Assembly (NCBI GenBank): GCA_040954595.2
Contig: CM082580.2
Location: 4,898,001-4,962,000, forward strand
Source: Balanoglossus misakiensis
Taxonomy: Eukaryota > Hemichordata
DNA length: 64,000 bases
Direction: 5' to 3'
The translations under genes and the position numbers were made by a program. Below the pieces are notes generated by a model. It saw only the letters and a list, made by a program, of their open reading frames with translations. It was not told the DNA's origin and made no database searches. Shown here piece by piece: positions 1 through 14,700 of this stretch (position 1 is its first letter; every line of letters starts with the position of its first letter).

Positions 1-109
1 ACACCATTGCATACATCTGACATGAACGTTTTACCCCTTACTAAAATGCACTCTATCTCTAAGCTACCACCTTTCATCATGTAAATCCGTTGCATGTAAA
101 CTTTTGCAG

Positions 110-1416
110 ACATACATCAGTTCCATCCTGGTAGCTGTCAATCCGTACAAAGCGATCGACAGTCTGTACGACATCAAAGTGATGCAGCACTATGACAACA
201 AACACATCGGAGACACCACCCCTCACATCTATGCAATAGCCAACGAGTGCTATTACTCCATGTGGAAAAGTCATGAAAACCAATGTGTCCTTATAAGGTA
301 AGAGCTAGTGGTGTATCTTCTAGCAGAAACCAATTTTCTGTACCTTAAATAGGTTTTTGCTGAGTGAGTGATGATAATCTCAAATGGTCGAACAATTCCA
401 AGATGGTTTTGAAGAAATGAAGCATAAACAAGGCTTGGTGGAATTTAAATTCCTAATGAAATGGCCACTTGTTGAGAATGTAAAATGAGGGGATGATTTT
501 CGTAAAGACACTGTAAAGATACCCCTGGAATACACAATGTGAACCCCATCCACAGTTGATTTGATAAAACACAGTATTCAGTTGCTAGCTCAAGGCTGTT
601 CTGAAGTACATGTAATGTGAGATGCATGGAATCACTTGAAAAACAAGTACAGGGTTGTAACCATGAAAGCTGATGAAACTACAACAATCGTTTTCATATT
701 TTCTTTGAAAGCTGATTGAGAAATCTGTCTGCATTTTGATCAGGTTTTGTTTTCCATCAATATTTTTTTGAAAACCTTAGTACTCAAGGACAAGGCATAC
801 TCAGCATGTGATGTGCAAGTTTGTAAATTCTAACAGCATTACGTACCAGCTTCCACACATCAATTGTTATTTCATGTAATTGTTTTCTTGTCCAAAGATT
901 GAAACTATTCAATTTGCTGTGTGTTGTCTGCAAAATGTTTCAGCCTCACAATGAATGCTACAAAGCTTTTGAATAGTTAATATCTCTAAAAGTGGAAACG
1001 TCCACATTTGGTAAAAACTGCATTTCTGAAGAAAAAAACATTAACCAAAAATTCTTCTTTTCATGTTTATGGAAATGAAGCCAAGGATTTCTCCCTAATA
1101 CACAGTGATCAATAACATTGTGTTTCCATAGCAACCTTGAAACGAAAGCCAAGAAGGAAACAAGCTCATGTTGCCAGAGACATTAACATTTAATTTGTCT
1201 CTTGGATTGAATATCACTTTGTCTGGAATTTCTCTTTTACGTCTTGACTAACCGTTCTAATCAATGTTTGTTTATTTTCAGCGGTGAAAGTGGGGCTGGC
1301 AAAACAGAGAGTACAAAATTTATTTTAAATTATTTATCAGAGATGAGTCAGCAAGCAGCTTTACAAGAGCACGAGACTAGAACTGTGAGCGTAGAGAAAG
1401 CAATACTTCAAAGCAG
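110..1416 (+). CDS. MYO10: Myosin X motor, exons 1-2 in window (P-loop)
   Basis: Exon 110-297 opens in phase 0 with [14 protein letters not shown], the conserved strand just before the nucleotide site, and ends two bases into a serine codon. Exon 1282-1416 completes it and gives the P-loop [12 protein letters not shown], which binds the ATP phosphates. It then runs through [13 protein letters not shown] into loop 1 ([15 protein letters not shown]). The intron 298-1281 shows nothing I recognise. The acceptor tttattttcag and donor gtaagt are strong. Confidence 0.95.
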
Positions 1417-2695
1417 GTAAGTAATCTGGACCCTTCAAGTCTGACCTCTGACCTCATGCTAGTAAGGGGGGGGGGGGGGTCTTCTCAAATGGCAGAGTGC
1501 TGAAGGAACTGCTGAAAAACATGCAATCGTGGATTTGAAATTTCAGCTCTATATACATAATTCAAAAGGTGTATAGTTTCAGGTTTTTGTTCCAGGTTGA
1601 ACTGAGTCACAAAACAGGCACCCTTTCCATATCTTTTGCTTCCATGTGAGCATGTCTTAAGAACAAGTTCAAAGGTTTTAGACAGTAGTAAGCTGTAATA
1701 GCTACATATACCACACCATTTCCAAAGTAGAATTTTTTTTGTATTCTCTGAATCTTTTGATCACATTTTCTTGTGAGTACCACTGCTTGTTTATAATGTT
1801 TATTGCATGAACAGCTAATAGTGCGTCTTGTTGCCAGTACAACTTGTCTGCCTGATAGATGTGAATTTAATACTCATTAGGGTTGGATTTTATTTCTAAT
1901 GTGTGACTAATTTGAAATTTATATGTATTATGGTCATATTGGTTTGGATAATCATGTAATTGGTATGTGGTAAATGTGAAATATGAACACATCTGCTGAC
2001 TGAATGAGATCAATATTAAATATAGAATATTGTGGAGTGCACATTTTAATCGTCACAGCATTTCTCGTTCAGTACATAAGTAGTGAGTCACGAACATCTA
2101 AACTTTCTCAGCGATTGGATTGAAAAATTCCAGTGTGCAGTATTGCATTTCTCAGTTTTCTGACCTGCATTGTGGGCAACTACAATCTTTCTGCCTGAGC
2201 ATCTTTTAATACTGCAGATTTGTTACACATTGGGTGTTGTAAGTGTAAACTGCAGTATATTGGCTGAACCATACGATGCAGTTATAATGTTCATATTACT
2301 GAGCGCTAATGTCAGTAATAACCACTCCATCTGCAATTATGGTATTGGCAGGTCTTTTTCATGACCTCTGACCTACCCACGATGCACCTGCCAATCCTTT
2401 TATGAGTCATTCCACTCATATCTATTTTCAGATCAATTTTTCGAAGTATGTAATAATCATTCGCAATTAAACCTAGAAACATGCTTTTACAGTTTTCCGT
2501 CCATACACCACTTGGCTTGATAACCGTGATATTTTCTTTTGCAGCCCGATTTTAGAAGCATTTGGAAATGCCAAGACAATCTACAATAACAATTCCAGTA
2601 GATTTGGAAAATTTATCCAGTTGCAGTTTTCAGAGAAAGGAAACATCACTGGTGGAAAGATAAAAGACTGTATCCTTTTGGTGACTGAAATTTAG

Positions 2696-2729
<34 letters not shown>

Positions 2730-5700
2730 AAAATTTTCAAAATACATATGAATATGAAGTGTGGGTGTAATCAATCATTCTACATACAGATGTAGTAATT
2801 TCACACAAGTACACCTTAAAGTATACTGCTTTCTTGAATTATATAAGAGTGTTCTGCACGTGAATGATTTTTTCCTTGACAGAAATTGCCTTTTGGCTGA
2901 AAAGTTCTTCTTGAAAAGGTAAGTTGATTCTAAAGGTCTATCTTTCTTTTTCAAGCAGACATCAGCGGCTGTAGGCTTGCATTTCTTTATTTTGCAAGAC
3001 CTGGTCATATTTGCATAATCCGGAGTCAAGTATTACAAGAAATTACATTGATAGGGGAAGTTGAGTCAACTTGCAGCTGGTTTTGAGCTTGTTTATACAC
3101 CCATGGAATATGTGAATGGGATTGGTACAGGAAATCAGATTATAGTGCAGAGTGCATCAAAGAAAACAATAAAAAAAATGCCTGTCACCTGTCCATCTTT
3201 TTTTGACTGTCTATGCCTTTGTACAGTGCGTAAAGACAGATTCAAGATTATATTCTCAGTATGGAGTGATAGACAGTGTAAGACGAAAAAACCTTGACTA
3301 AAACGTAACTACTTTTGGAGGAGTTGGCACCATGCTCCAGAAGGTGGCTTTGTGTACAAAATCAGTTTATCCTTTGAATCAGATGCACTGCTTTAGAATC
3401 AAGTTTGTTACAGTACTATTTTAGTCAGTTCATCTTCTCATTGTCACGTTATCAGTTTGGAATTGGTTTCTTCCATATTTCAAACACATTTGATCTTTTG
3501 GGTATGAATGCAGACAACATAAAGTGCAGTGGAATACATACAATGAGAAATTTGTATTCATGTGCATTTTTGGTTTTGTTTGTGATAAAGACCATTGGAA
3601 TGACCAGTTAGTCCTGTTGCCAGTATTACACACAATGTTGCACAGATTATGTTGACTATTTAAGGAGAGATAATCATACTTCTGTACTAAAAATATAAAC
3701 ATTCAATTTCCCAGATGTGTCATTTTAACTTCTTTAACACCCAGTTCTTTGCCTGAAAGGAATTTGAGTTAAAAAAGGACCTGGAAGTTTATATTAACCC
3801 ATGCATTGTAGGTGGATACGGTATATCCTGTGATTATGACATTCTTGTATGCGGTTGATGCCAAAAATAGGCGACAACACCCCACATGCATGACCACAAA
3901 TTACTAATTTTGACATCTATATTTAAGCCAACTTAAAAAAATTCTGCCCATTTTTGGATGTAGTTTTACTAAATTATAAAGTCACATTTTGGCCCGAAAT
4001 ACTAAAATTTCATTCTTTATATTATATGTAACATGTTTACATTGTATAAAGGAGAATTATACATATAAAATAAGGGAATACTTAGAAATAGTTTCAGGAA
4101 ATATTTCAAAAAATGGTGTCAATATCTGTAAAGGAAGTATTTTACGTGTCAAAGTCTGAGTTGAGGAAGTCCAGGTTGAGGAATGTGTACTTACTGTGTA
4201 AAACAGAAATACCCAATCTTAAAGATACAAATCTTCAAAATTTACACCTACTCATAAAAAGCCTGTGGTTTTCCTGTTTTTTAAAATTAATGGTGCCCTT
4301 CTGAATGGCCAAGGTTCAGGATGTGGTCACAGTGAGTGTGGTGCAGGGGAGATGACAGACAGGGAAGTTCCGCTGTTCTGTTGGCACCGTGTCAAGTGTA
4401 GCAGTGGTATATTGGTTTCAATTGGAACTGTGTCAAGTTATAAACAGTGCACGAGTTCTCTCAGCTCAACATCTGGGGATGCGGTTGTACTGCCCAATGA
4501 TTTTTGATACAGTATCGGATAATTTGCATAATAATCAAATTAATTGTTATGACAATGAATTTCTACTGTTCTCCTTAAATTAGAGGCTAGTGGTGATAAC
4601 CGGTTTTGTCAGGTTACTGACTCTTAGCTGGTTACGCAGATTGCATGCCCTGATGACTATTAAGCCAAGCCTAGCTCAGCTGCATGATGTGTAGTCGACT
4701 AGGGGCTGTGAGGGGTCTAGTGTGTGTACAAAATGTGGAATCTAAATATTCATGTAAAAGACTCAATAGCTTGAAAAGGGTTGAATATTGGCACTCAGAC
4801 ATATTGAAGGTAATAAGACAGTGGGAGATAAAAACAGAATAGAAGAATGAGAGGGAAGGAGTGATAGTTTGTGAGGAGAGATGGTGGAAACAAAGAGAGG
4901 AATACAGCAGGGGTGGGTGGTAGGGCTTGCTTGTTCCTGCTCTCACACCATATGTTGTGTCTGAATAGATGTACTTGACAAAATTGCAATACACAAGTCA
5001 GCTGGTACTTCTTGGCAACCATGCAAACAGCGTGTAATTTAGAAAATATCCAGATGAGACTTTTTAAGAGATTGAATTGTGTGAAATAGCTTGCTTTATG
5101 CTCAGAAGAATCGCCTGTCACTTATTCTGTTGTACGCTGAATGTATGATGTTACCTGTACACACATCAATTTTCAGTGACTGTTACTCAAGAAGCTAAAC
5201 CATAGGATTATATCAAAACAATGACATCACCAATTCTATTCCAAGACAGACAGTGGTAACCCTATCTGCTGATTCATATTACCGGTATTGCAGTCTGAAA
5301 GCTTGTTTTAATAGATGCCCAGCAAATAATAAGAAAAGAAATGTTGTCTATTGTCAATTATTCATTGCTTCATATCCTGATATTTTTCAGAATCGCGTTG
5401 TCGGCCAGAATCCGGGAGAGAGGAACTACCATGTCTTTTACAGTCTGTTGGCGGGTGCATCGGATGAGTTCAAAGGTCAGTGAAAGGTCATGATGTCATA
5501 TAAGAGTTTGAAGGCAGTGAGACCACAGAAGCCACTTCCTCTCATTTTAATTGGAAAAAATTTGATACTTCCACTTGATGATCTAGAAATCTTGCATAAT
5601 ACATATGTTCCGTGGACCCCTTTGGAGATACACTATTTTCAGTTCTGCATTGCTTAAAGTCTTGTATGTAAAGTTTCATTTCCTACAGTGAACCCTGTCA

Positions 5701-8700
5701 TCATGCAAAAAATGAAATATCATAATGTTTTATCAACACTGTCAACATTCTTAAAATTAAATATGATGTTTTATCAATAAAACATATCCTGTAATACTCA
5801 ATGTACAAAACAACTTCTGTGTCCTGGGTGGTGTAACAGTTGTAATCAAGAACACTGCATTCTCTTCCATTTTCAGAAATGTTAAAATTGAAATCGCCAG
5901 AATCTTTCCACTATCTGAACCAAAGTGGGTGTGTTGACGATCCTTCCATCGATGATCGTGCAAGTTTTGAGAATATCAAGGTAAGTAAAATGTTGATAAA
6001 CGTTTTGTATAAATTGAAATACAACTTTTATGCAAAACTGAAGTTTACTTTAGCAGTCTTATTTGCATTATTTGAATAAAATCTGAAATCATGAATTGTA
6101 TTCCAAGACAAAAAAGCAGGCATTTTTCGGAAAAGAAAAGAGAAAATGAAAAGAATGATATTTAAATTTTTGTTCCCTTTTACATTTCAGGAGGCTATGA
6201 GTGTGATGAAATTCAAGGAAAGTGAAATATCTGACATCTTTAAAGTGATAGCCTCTGTTTTACATCTTGGTAACATGGAGTTTATAACTGCCGGTGGAGC
6301 ACAGCTTTCTGACAGATCAGGTGGGTTGATTCTTTTCTGAACTTCCAAATCTTATGCTTATCATATCTTTAATATTTAACGAGACATGCACAACATAATG
6401 CAAACGCAATATTAACGAAGTGAAAGCAATGTCCATTGCATCTTTATTCATTTGTAATATACAAAATAGAGTCATGAAAAACAGCAAGTAACATACAAAA
6501 AGCATGCTGTAGATGGAAAACATTGACATGACAAGCATAGTATTACATATAGATAACATGGCCACAGAATGTTGGAGAACAGAACAAAAATTTTACGTCA
6601 CATTCCTGATAGTCCTGACAATCTCACTAATCAAAATAATCTAGAATGCCTGCCTTTGAAATACTTTCTATAAGTGTGTGTGTGTATCAGTGTCTACACT
6701 CCTACTCGCTCTCATCCCTTCCCACGCCATTCTCATCGACAGCCCTGGAAATTGTATCCAAGTTACTGGGCGTTGACGAGTACCAGCTCAGTGATGTCAT
6801 GACGCAGAAATCGATGATTCTGAGAGGAGAGGAGATTCTGCAGCCTCTAGAAATTGACCAGGTAATACAGATCGGATTTATACTCCGGTAATATCAATGG
6901 TGCACGCTGGGTTGTGTCACCTGTGTACTACTGGACAAATGTCACTCTTGTGTGCATATTTTTGGATGCCAAGTTGTTGCTTGGCAACCAGATTACATTA
7001 ACAAATTCGGTGAAATAAAAACATGAAGTAAAAGTGATCTTATTTTCAGTATGGATGATTGTTCCCGTAATAAATTCAAACGACAGTTGTTTGTATCTTG
7101 AATGTTAATACTTCACATGAGTAATCCCCATTGGAAAAATACTCAATGGATGTGCAAATGTGTCTACCACATAAGGTCTAGTTTATTCTCCGTTTTATGA
7201 AATCAAGTTATATTTAAATAAACATCACATTCTCTTGTGAACAGTAGTTGCACAAAGTTGAATAATGGACTCTGTGTAATGCTTTGATATAATCTAGATT
7301 TGGGTTAATAGCACAGCGTATTCAGACTCGATCAGTATTTCCCTCCTTCATCTGTTTTCATTTGATTTCAGGCGGAAGCATCGCGTGACTCCCTTGCCAT
7401 GAATCTCTATGCCAGATGTTTCCAATGGATCATCAGCAAAATTAACAGTTGCGTCCGAGGAGCTGTGAATTTCTGTTCCATTGGAGTGCTCGATATTTTC
7501 GGTTTCGAAAACTTTGAGGTAAGGGGATGGTCATGTGATTACAACTAGAACAGGCCAACTGGCAACAGAGAAAGGCATGTTGAAAAGATTGCAAGTATTC
7601 TGAAAATATATTTTGTAAATGCAAGCTAACAGTGAAATAAAATGTTAACAAATTTTTTGTATTTTCAATGGAAAAAAATACTGTTTAAGATAGTTCTGGG
7701 TTTGTACAAATCTGATTACTTACTGTATATGCCCATTTTATTCCTTGCTGGTGTGGTTTAGTTGTAATCTAGATAAATATTCAACTCACTTTTAACAGGT
7801 GTGAGATGCCAAAGGAGATTTAGATCAATTATGCAAATTAGGAAGAGCAGACGTTTTACCGCAGAGCTGAACTTCCTGAAACGTGTCTTGAATTCTTATG
7901 AATGGATATGGCAAAATGCCCTGTTGCTTTTATCTGTATTGTTAATCTGAACGGCTGTCAGTCAAGCTGTCTTTCAGACTTGATGTATTGTTACTAGTGT
8001 CAGTAGTCCTTAAAAGTGTGAAGTCTGTGTGAAGAAAACACATTAAGGATGTACGTTCAGTAAAATTGAAAGTATTGTCATTTTTTAATTGTGGATTTTT
8101 GGATTCTCCTTTGTATGTATAATGAAAATCCGTAATAAAATATAGGGGTCACCGCGCTTGTTTTTGAAATACAGAGCCATGAATTTAGTCGATAATAGAA
8201 GAAAACTGCTGACTCAGCATTTTTCACCAATGGTTTGTCTATGGGCAAATTTTTTGACGCAATTTATCTCAAAATAGAGCGCGGTGACCCCTATATTTTA
8301 TTTGACCAATGAATTTATACTTACTGGACTGAGCTATGTGTAAAATTTCGTGAAAATGACAATAGTAGAAGTTTGTTTTCTAGCAATTTTCAATGTAATC
8401 CTATGGGAAAAAAAACGGGCGCGCACTGTTTCCGGTTTATGTTCTTCGCGTACATCCTTAAAGTAGTATGCGCCCCGGGGACATTTTTTCAGAAAAATGA
8501 TACTTCTCCATGCCAGTCAATTCTTTGATATATTTCAGTGTGTGAGGAGTCATTTCGAAAACAAAGAAGAAAACAAGGTGTTCACTGTCTTGTTTTCATA
8601 AAAATCACTATTATGTATTTGCTCCATAGAGTTAACACAGAGATGACGGCCATTTTGAATTTCAGATTTGAGACATTTTCACTCTCTCATTCAAATTTTT

Positions 8701-11700
8701 GCATGGTGACCCCTGTTTTTCATTTTCGATTTAAAGAGAGAATGTTGTAAATTTGCGTACTGATTTGATTACTGCTGATGTAAATTTCATTCAGTTTCAT
8801 TGACTTGACAACTTGTTCATCTGTCTCCTTTATGCCCTCAAATACCTGTAGGTGAATCGCTTCGAACAGTTCAACATCAACTACGCCAACGAGAAACTAC
8901 AGGAGTATTTCAACAAACATATCTTTTCGTTGGAACAACATGAGTACAACACAGAAGGCTTGGCCTGGGTTGATATTGACTGGTCTGACAATGGAGAATG
9001 TCTCGATCTCGTGGAAAGGGTGAGTTTGTCATGCATCATCAGTGATTATTGCTACACGTCCCATATCAGCCAGTTCTTGTGATTGGTTGAAACACAGACT
9101 CGGAATTAAGTACATAATTGGTGTGTGCTACTCAGCCTGTCTGTGTGTTGTGTGATCCTGTTCACTGAGCAGCCTCTGTTAAGAATTATTGCCCCACGCA
9201 TTTCATTTCAAACATACACTCCCTGGCACTCCTAATTCAAAGTGGTATCACACAACTTCATAAATCTCAAATGATCTGTGACCTACACAAGTTATTTTCA
9301 TGAGTTATTACTTTCATGAGCACAGCGAGTGAAAGTACAGCAGAATGCTCTGCATCATAAGTGAAAATTACTTCTGTACGGCACAGATCTTTCGCAGAGT
9401 TTGTGGAGTTCTGTTATTATCGTTAGCGGTGCGTCAAATTTGACGAGAATTCGGTCACAGGGTATTGATGTTCAGTGCAGTGTGGTGGCAGTGGCGATAT
9501 TTGTTTCAATCTATATCTGTAAAAATTAATCACTGTATTTATTTGCCATATCTTGGCCTCCAATCAAGATCTGTGGTGCTGAGCCTATAGCATCTCTTCA
9601 CACCCAATTATGAATAATTTGAAAACAGATATGTGCAGGTGTTGTTTTATTGGCATAACGAAACTCAGTGCCTCAAGAAGGATTAAAAAGACAACAGGGA
9701 TGAAATTAGTCACGAAGACTTTCACTTTGTGTTGATTAATGATTGTTAAAACCCGCATTATACATTCTGTTTGTGTGCTCTAGCATAAAATTATGCCTGC
9801 ATCACGAATTATCTGAATTTCATTAGACAAAATTAAAATAAATAAAATGATCCTTCAAGCGTGTTTATGTATAAATTGAGACGTGGTATGCGTTATTTGC
9901 TTGACCGGTGAATGAGTATGTCAACTGATTCAGAGTTTATAATGCAGAGATGAAAACATGTTTATAGAATGAATAATTTTAGTGGCAGTATGAAAGGTAT
10001 TATGCATTGTTGCATCCATACTTACCAAGTGATGTGGAACAGTGTATGTATATAGAGTTGCAGCCCACATAGGTGTTGCAAATGCTTTGCATGAATAACA
10101 AACTTTTTCACTTGTATGGCCAAATTGTCACAAGAGTCTGTCGACAATTGATAAAATAGTATGATGAGTATTATTAATCCAGGGGATCATTCTTTAATCA
10201 CTAAGAAAATTGTTATTTGTAAACAGTTGTAATTTTATATGCCAATCATTTAACGATATCAAACGTTTCAGTCCCATTGGAGTACAGTATTTCATTACAG
10301 AATCAGGCAAAATGAGTTTTATGTTGTCCCCACTATCAAATTTCATGCATCCAGTTGTATTTCATTTTAAATAATTCATGCAGCACCAGCATCACATGCA
10401 CTGGGAGCTTGAAACACTATAATCTATATGTAAGAGGATTGTGGTCGTATAATATTGCACAATATTATAAGGTCACTCTGTTGAATGATATTAGTCAAAT
10501 ATCTAGAAGCCATGTAAGGTGGTCAGTGATTGGAATATACAAGCTGTCGGTGAGGGAACAAAAATCCAATGACACTTTCCAAAAACAAGATGTGTAGAGC
10601 AATATTGCAGCTCTCCACACTGACCTGTATGTAAACTGTAAAATATTAAAATTGATTGATTTATCGTTGATGAATGCCACAGGTAGTATACACACAGTGT
10701 GTGATTTCTTCACCACTTGTTGGACATTTTCTTAATTCCTGCACAATAAAACGAGCCACATACATGTATGCTGCTTCAGTGCCTTCTAGTAATTTGTGTG
10801 CACAGCTTTTTAGATTCAAGTATGTCATAAGCTGTATAATAGCACTACAAATATTGATTTGCCAAAGCCTTTTATGACATGCTGTATTATTACATGCCCG
10901 TGATTGATGTCAAATCAGCCGTAATTACCTGCCATTTCCATTCATAGCGGATTTTTCATTGAAATTATTACTATTGTGCACTCCGGAAGTTCTGTGTATC
11001 ACTATGCAGGGAATGCTATTACTGTGTACAGATTCCATTGATTGTGCGGTCTGTGTACATTGTAATTGATGTTTTTAGTATCCCTGTTGTCAGTATTGAT
11101 GACTTGAGTTACTAATTGACTGATCGATGGAGAAAAAAAATTAATTACCGGGCTCGTGAGAAAACTTTTTGTAATATACAGGTAGCAGTTGAGTGAGAGT
11201 ATGTGTGGAGGTTGTACAAATGAAATCAGGTTGGCTAATTGAGTTCCAGTTTACTCAGATTACAAAATGTCATGGTACACTCCATTTTCCCATTGAAAAA
11301 TCATTGCTATTTGAAAATAATTGAAATAAATTAATTCATAAAAAAATATTGGCAAATTCCAACACTCTCATGTTGCCCAATTATTATTCAGAATCTGTTT
11401 GGATAGCAAGAGTCAAGATTCAGATTGTTATATTTGTTCTCTGCACGTTGTTGAACTATCCTGTTTCTGTCCCTTTATCAAACCATACCTGTGCTTTTAT
11501 TGTGAGTAAGCTATAGTCATTTTCATAGTGTGTGTGCAGATCTGGCCACACGATTACCATAGCAACAACCACAATCTAGATTGTTGCCATTTGTGGTTTT
11601 ATGTAGCAATATCCTGTGATTGAATTAATCGAGGTCTGCTTTTTGTAATGGCATCTTCCATTCAGCTAAATGGCTCTAAATGATGCCACTATGCCAGCAA

Positions 11701-14700
11701 TTTTGTGTTTTGTCATACCAGCAGAGTAGTGCAGCCTGTATAGCCAGATATGAGAGGTTCAATGTGTGGATATTGAGCGTGTCGATGAAAAATTCTGATC
11801 TGTGGTCAGTATACTGTAAAACGGGAAATTTTCATGACAGGAAATTTTCGCGAAATCAACAGAGGCGGCTATTTCGCGATGATTAATTTTCGCGTTCTCT
11901 TTGTCTCCGAATAATATTCTTTCGTACACACTGTTCTTTCGCAACTATTATCGCGTTTTTTTTTTTTGCTTCGCGTAGTTTGCGAAAATTTATCATTTGC
12001 AAAATTTTCCCGTTTTACAGTAGTCCAGGTTTCTGCCGCTGACTTGATCACCCGCATGGATGAACAACTGCAAATCATAAGATATCCGTGTGTCTCTTTA
12101 ATAAGACCGCATGTCCTAAAGGTAAATTGCAAGGTAAAAAAAGGCCATGCAGAGATAATACGGCAGTCCTTAAATGCTCATTGTACTGATGATACGAAAT
12201 CTAGTTTCAGTGAAAGCCAGCGTTTAATCAACCCCGTTTCAGAACAGCTTGAACTTTCAATGCTCAATCGACTTTGATTCTAATTTCCGTTTTGAGAGAT
12301 TGGCTTGAATAGACAGAATATGGCTTAGACATGTTAGAGAGTACTGATCAAAATGAAGGTGGACAGACATGCAAAGACCGATGGGTAGATAAACGGTTTA
12401 TCAGTTTTCATCTGTAGTCTCCCATTGGCTAACCTGCAGATAGATAATCTTACATTGCTTTGCACTGCACATTGTACCTGTTTGTTATTCAGTGTAACAA
12501 TTTCTTTTCAGAAGTTTCATTGCTAAGGCATTGTACGTATAATGTCCAAAACAATTTTCATTGTGAGTTTAGTCATTATGCGCTAAAAATAATGTTGAGA
12601 TTTGCTCTTTCTGAAACGTTTGTCTTCATTTGCGAGACAAATCCGACTTGAATGCAAAGGATTCTGTAAAGAGACTATGTTGTATGACAATGTTGAATCA
12701 TCACCCCTCCACTAATTACCCTTCCAGATCAGCCGAAACTTCACGTGCGTGATCTAACACCATTTTCTACTTTGTTTCCATAGAAACTTGGTATTTTGGC
12801 TCTGATAGACGAGGAGAGCAGATTCCCCAAGGGAACAGATCAGTCCATGCTGACCAAGTTGCATCGTGCACACTATGTAAGTACATCCGACATCTTCCAC
12901 AGTGCTTTTACAGAGGAATGCTGCGTGTGACAGTCAACACCGAGCAGTGAAGCTGAGCCTTTAAAACAGGAAGTACCTATAACCAGGTTAAAACCTCCCT
13001 AGCTGTCGGCTAATGGTGCTTGTCCTTGTTACCATGGCTACAGTTCCACTTGAAAACATGTCATCCTCAGAAATGAGAGGCATTCATGAGATTTGTGCAG
13101 GTGATAATGGATTTTTTTTTTCATTGTCGCTGCTGATAGTGACATTGATCTGTGCATCAGAAATATTGGCAGCTAGGTCAAGTTGCTATCCAGCTTTGAC
13201 TTGTCCGATAAGACGCTTTATTGATTAAGTTTTAAGCATGCATGTTGGAATTGTGTTCTGTTTTTAAATTAGCAGTCGCTGTAACAACACGTACCAACTT
13301 ATTATACATGTTTATCTTTCATATTAGAGGTTACTGCCAACATTCCTTGCACAAATAATGTTGTTTTCATTTTACTGCAATTTCTCTTTTGTTTCTGATT
13401 TCTTAGTCAATCTGTCACCCTATTCCATGCCCATAATAACTTATAATTGAAATTTCACTCGGAAAAAAAACTGCATTGTGATTGAGTGAGAAATCAAATC
13501 AAAGCCAGAATAAATCGAATATTGAAATCCATGTTTGTTTACTTTGACTAAAATCAATAAAGTGATTTTCTGTCCAACAGGAATCTGCAAATGCCATCCG
13601 AAATACACTTTGATAAGACTTCACTTCTTTTGGCATTTTCTTTATGTTAAACGTATTGAGCTAGATGCCTATCCATATCCTATTGTTGCTTGTCAGTTCT
13701 GACAACCATACAAAAGGAAATTGATAGAAGTAGGCCATACATTGTTGATAGGCTACAAAACGACCGTACAAAGCAGAAAAGGAATGAACCATCAATTATT
13801 TGAATGATTTTGAAAGACATCTGCATTACTTGAACACAATGAACACATCTGGTAAACCCTAATGATTAAAATTTATATTTGTCTTAAATGTAGTATATAC
13901 AGAGTTGTATATCTCTGCTGCTTTAATTGTGCAATTTTATTTCTCAATTTTCTAAAAAAATGTTGCGCTATTTATCCTGAAGTATGCATTTTACTGTCTT
14001 CTCTTGCCACTTATGTTATTTTCACTGATTTCATGAAACATGGCAAATTCAATCTACATGTATGTTTTCAGAGCCATTTGTAGGAATACTGGTATCTATG
14101 GAAATTGTTCAGTTTATAATCATGATAGAATTTTCTTTTTTATTCATACATTTGGAATTTTTGAGGACTGAAGCTATCGTTTGAGTCAAACTGTGATGCT
14201 TTTACTCAGTGTCACAAACCACGACTGGTAATGGTATTGACTTTTTAAAACCCATCTCATTTTTACAGGAAAACGCTTTCTACATCAAACCCAGGATAAC
14301 CAATGCAAAGTTTGGCATCAAACACTATGCCGGGGAAGTATTCTATGACAGTGTGGGTTTCCTGGAGAAAAACAGGGATACATTCCGGGATGACCTACTG
14401 ATGCTCTTACAAGACACAAGGTGTGTATTTCCGGGAAAAGAGGTTCTATTGAGTTAATAGTCCTTTGTCGTTTGTTGAAAGCTAACATAATCTTGGACCT
14501 CTCTTTAAGATATTTGTATCCAGTCAAGAAGAATATATTTTAATAAAGGTAAAGAAGACTGCAATTTATGAGAAAAGAAATTTTCAAGTCTCTCACTCTC
14601 ATGTATTTCAGGTCTGACTTTGTATACGATATGTTTGAATCTGTGAAAGCGATGAAGGCTAACAACACCAAAACCATCCGAAAGAAAGCAACAGTCAGCT

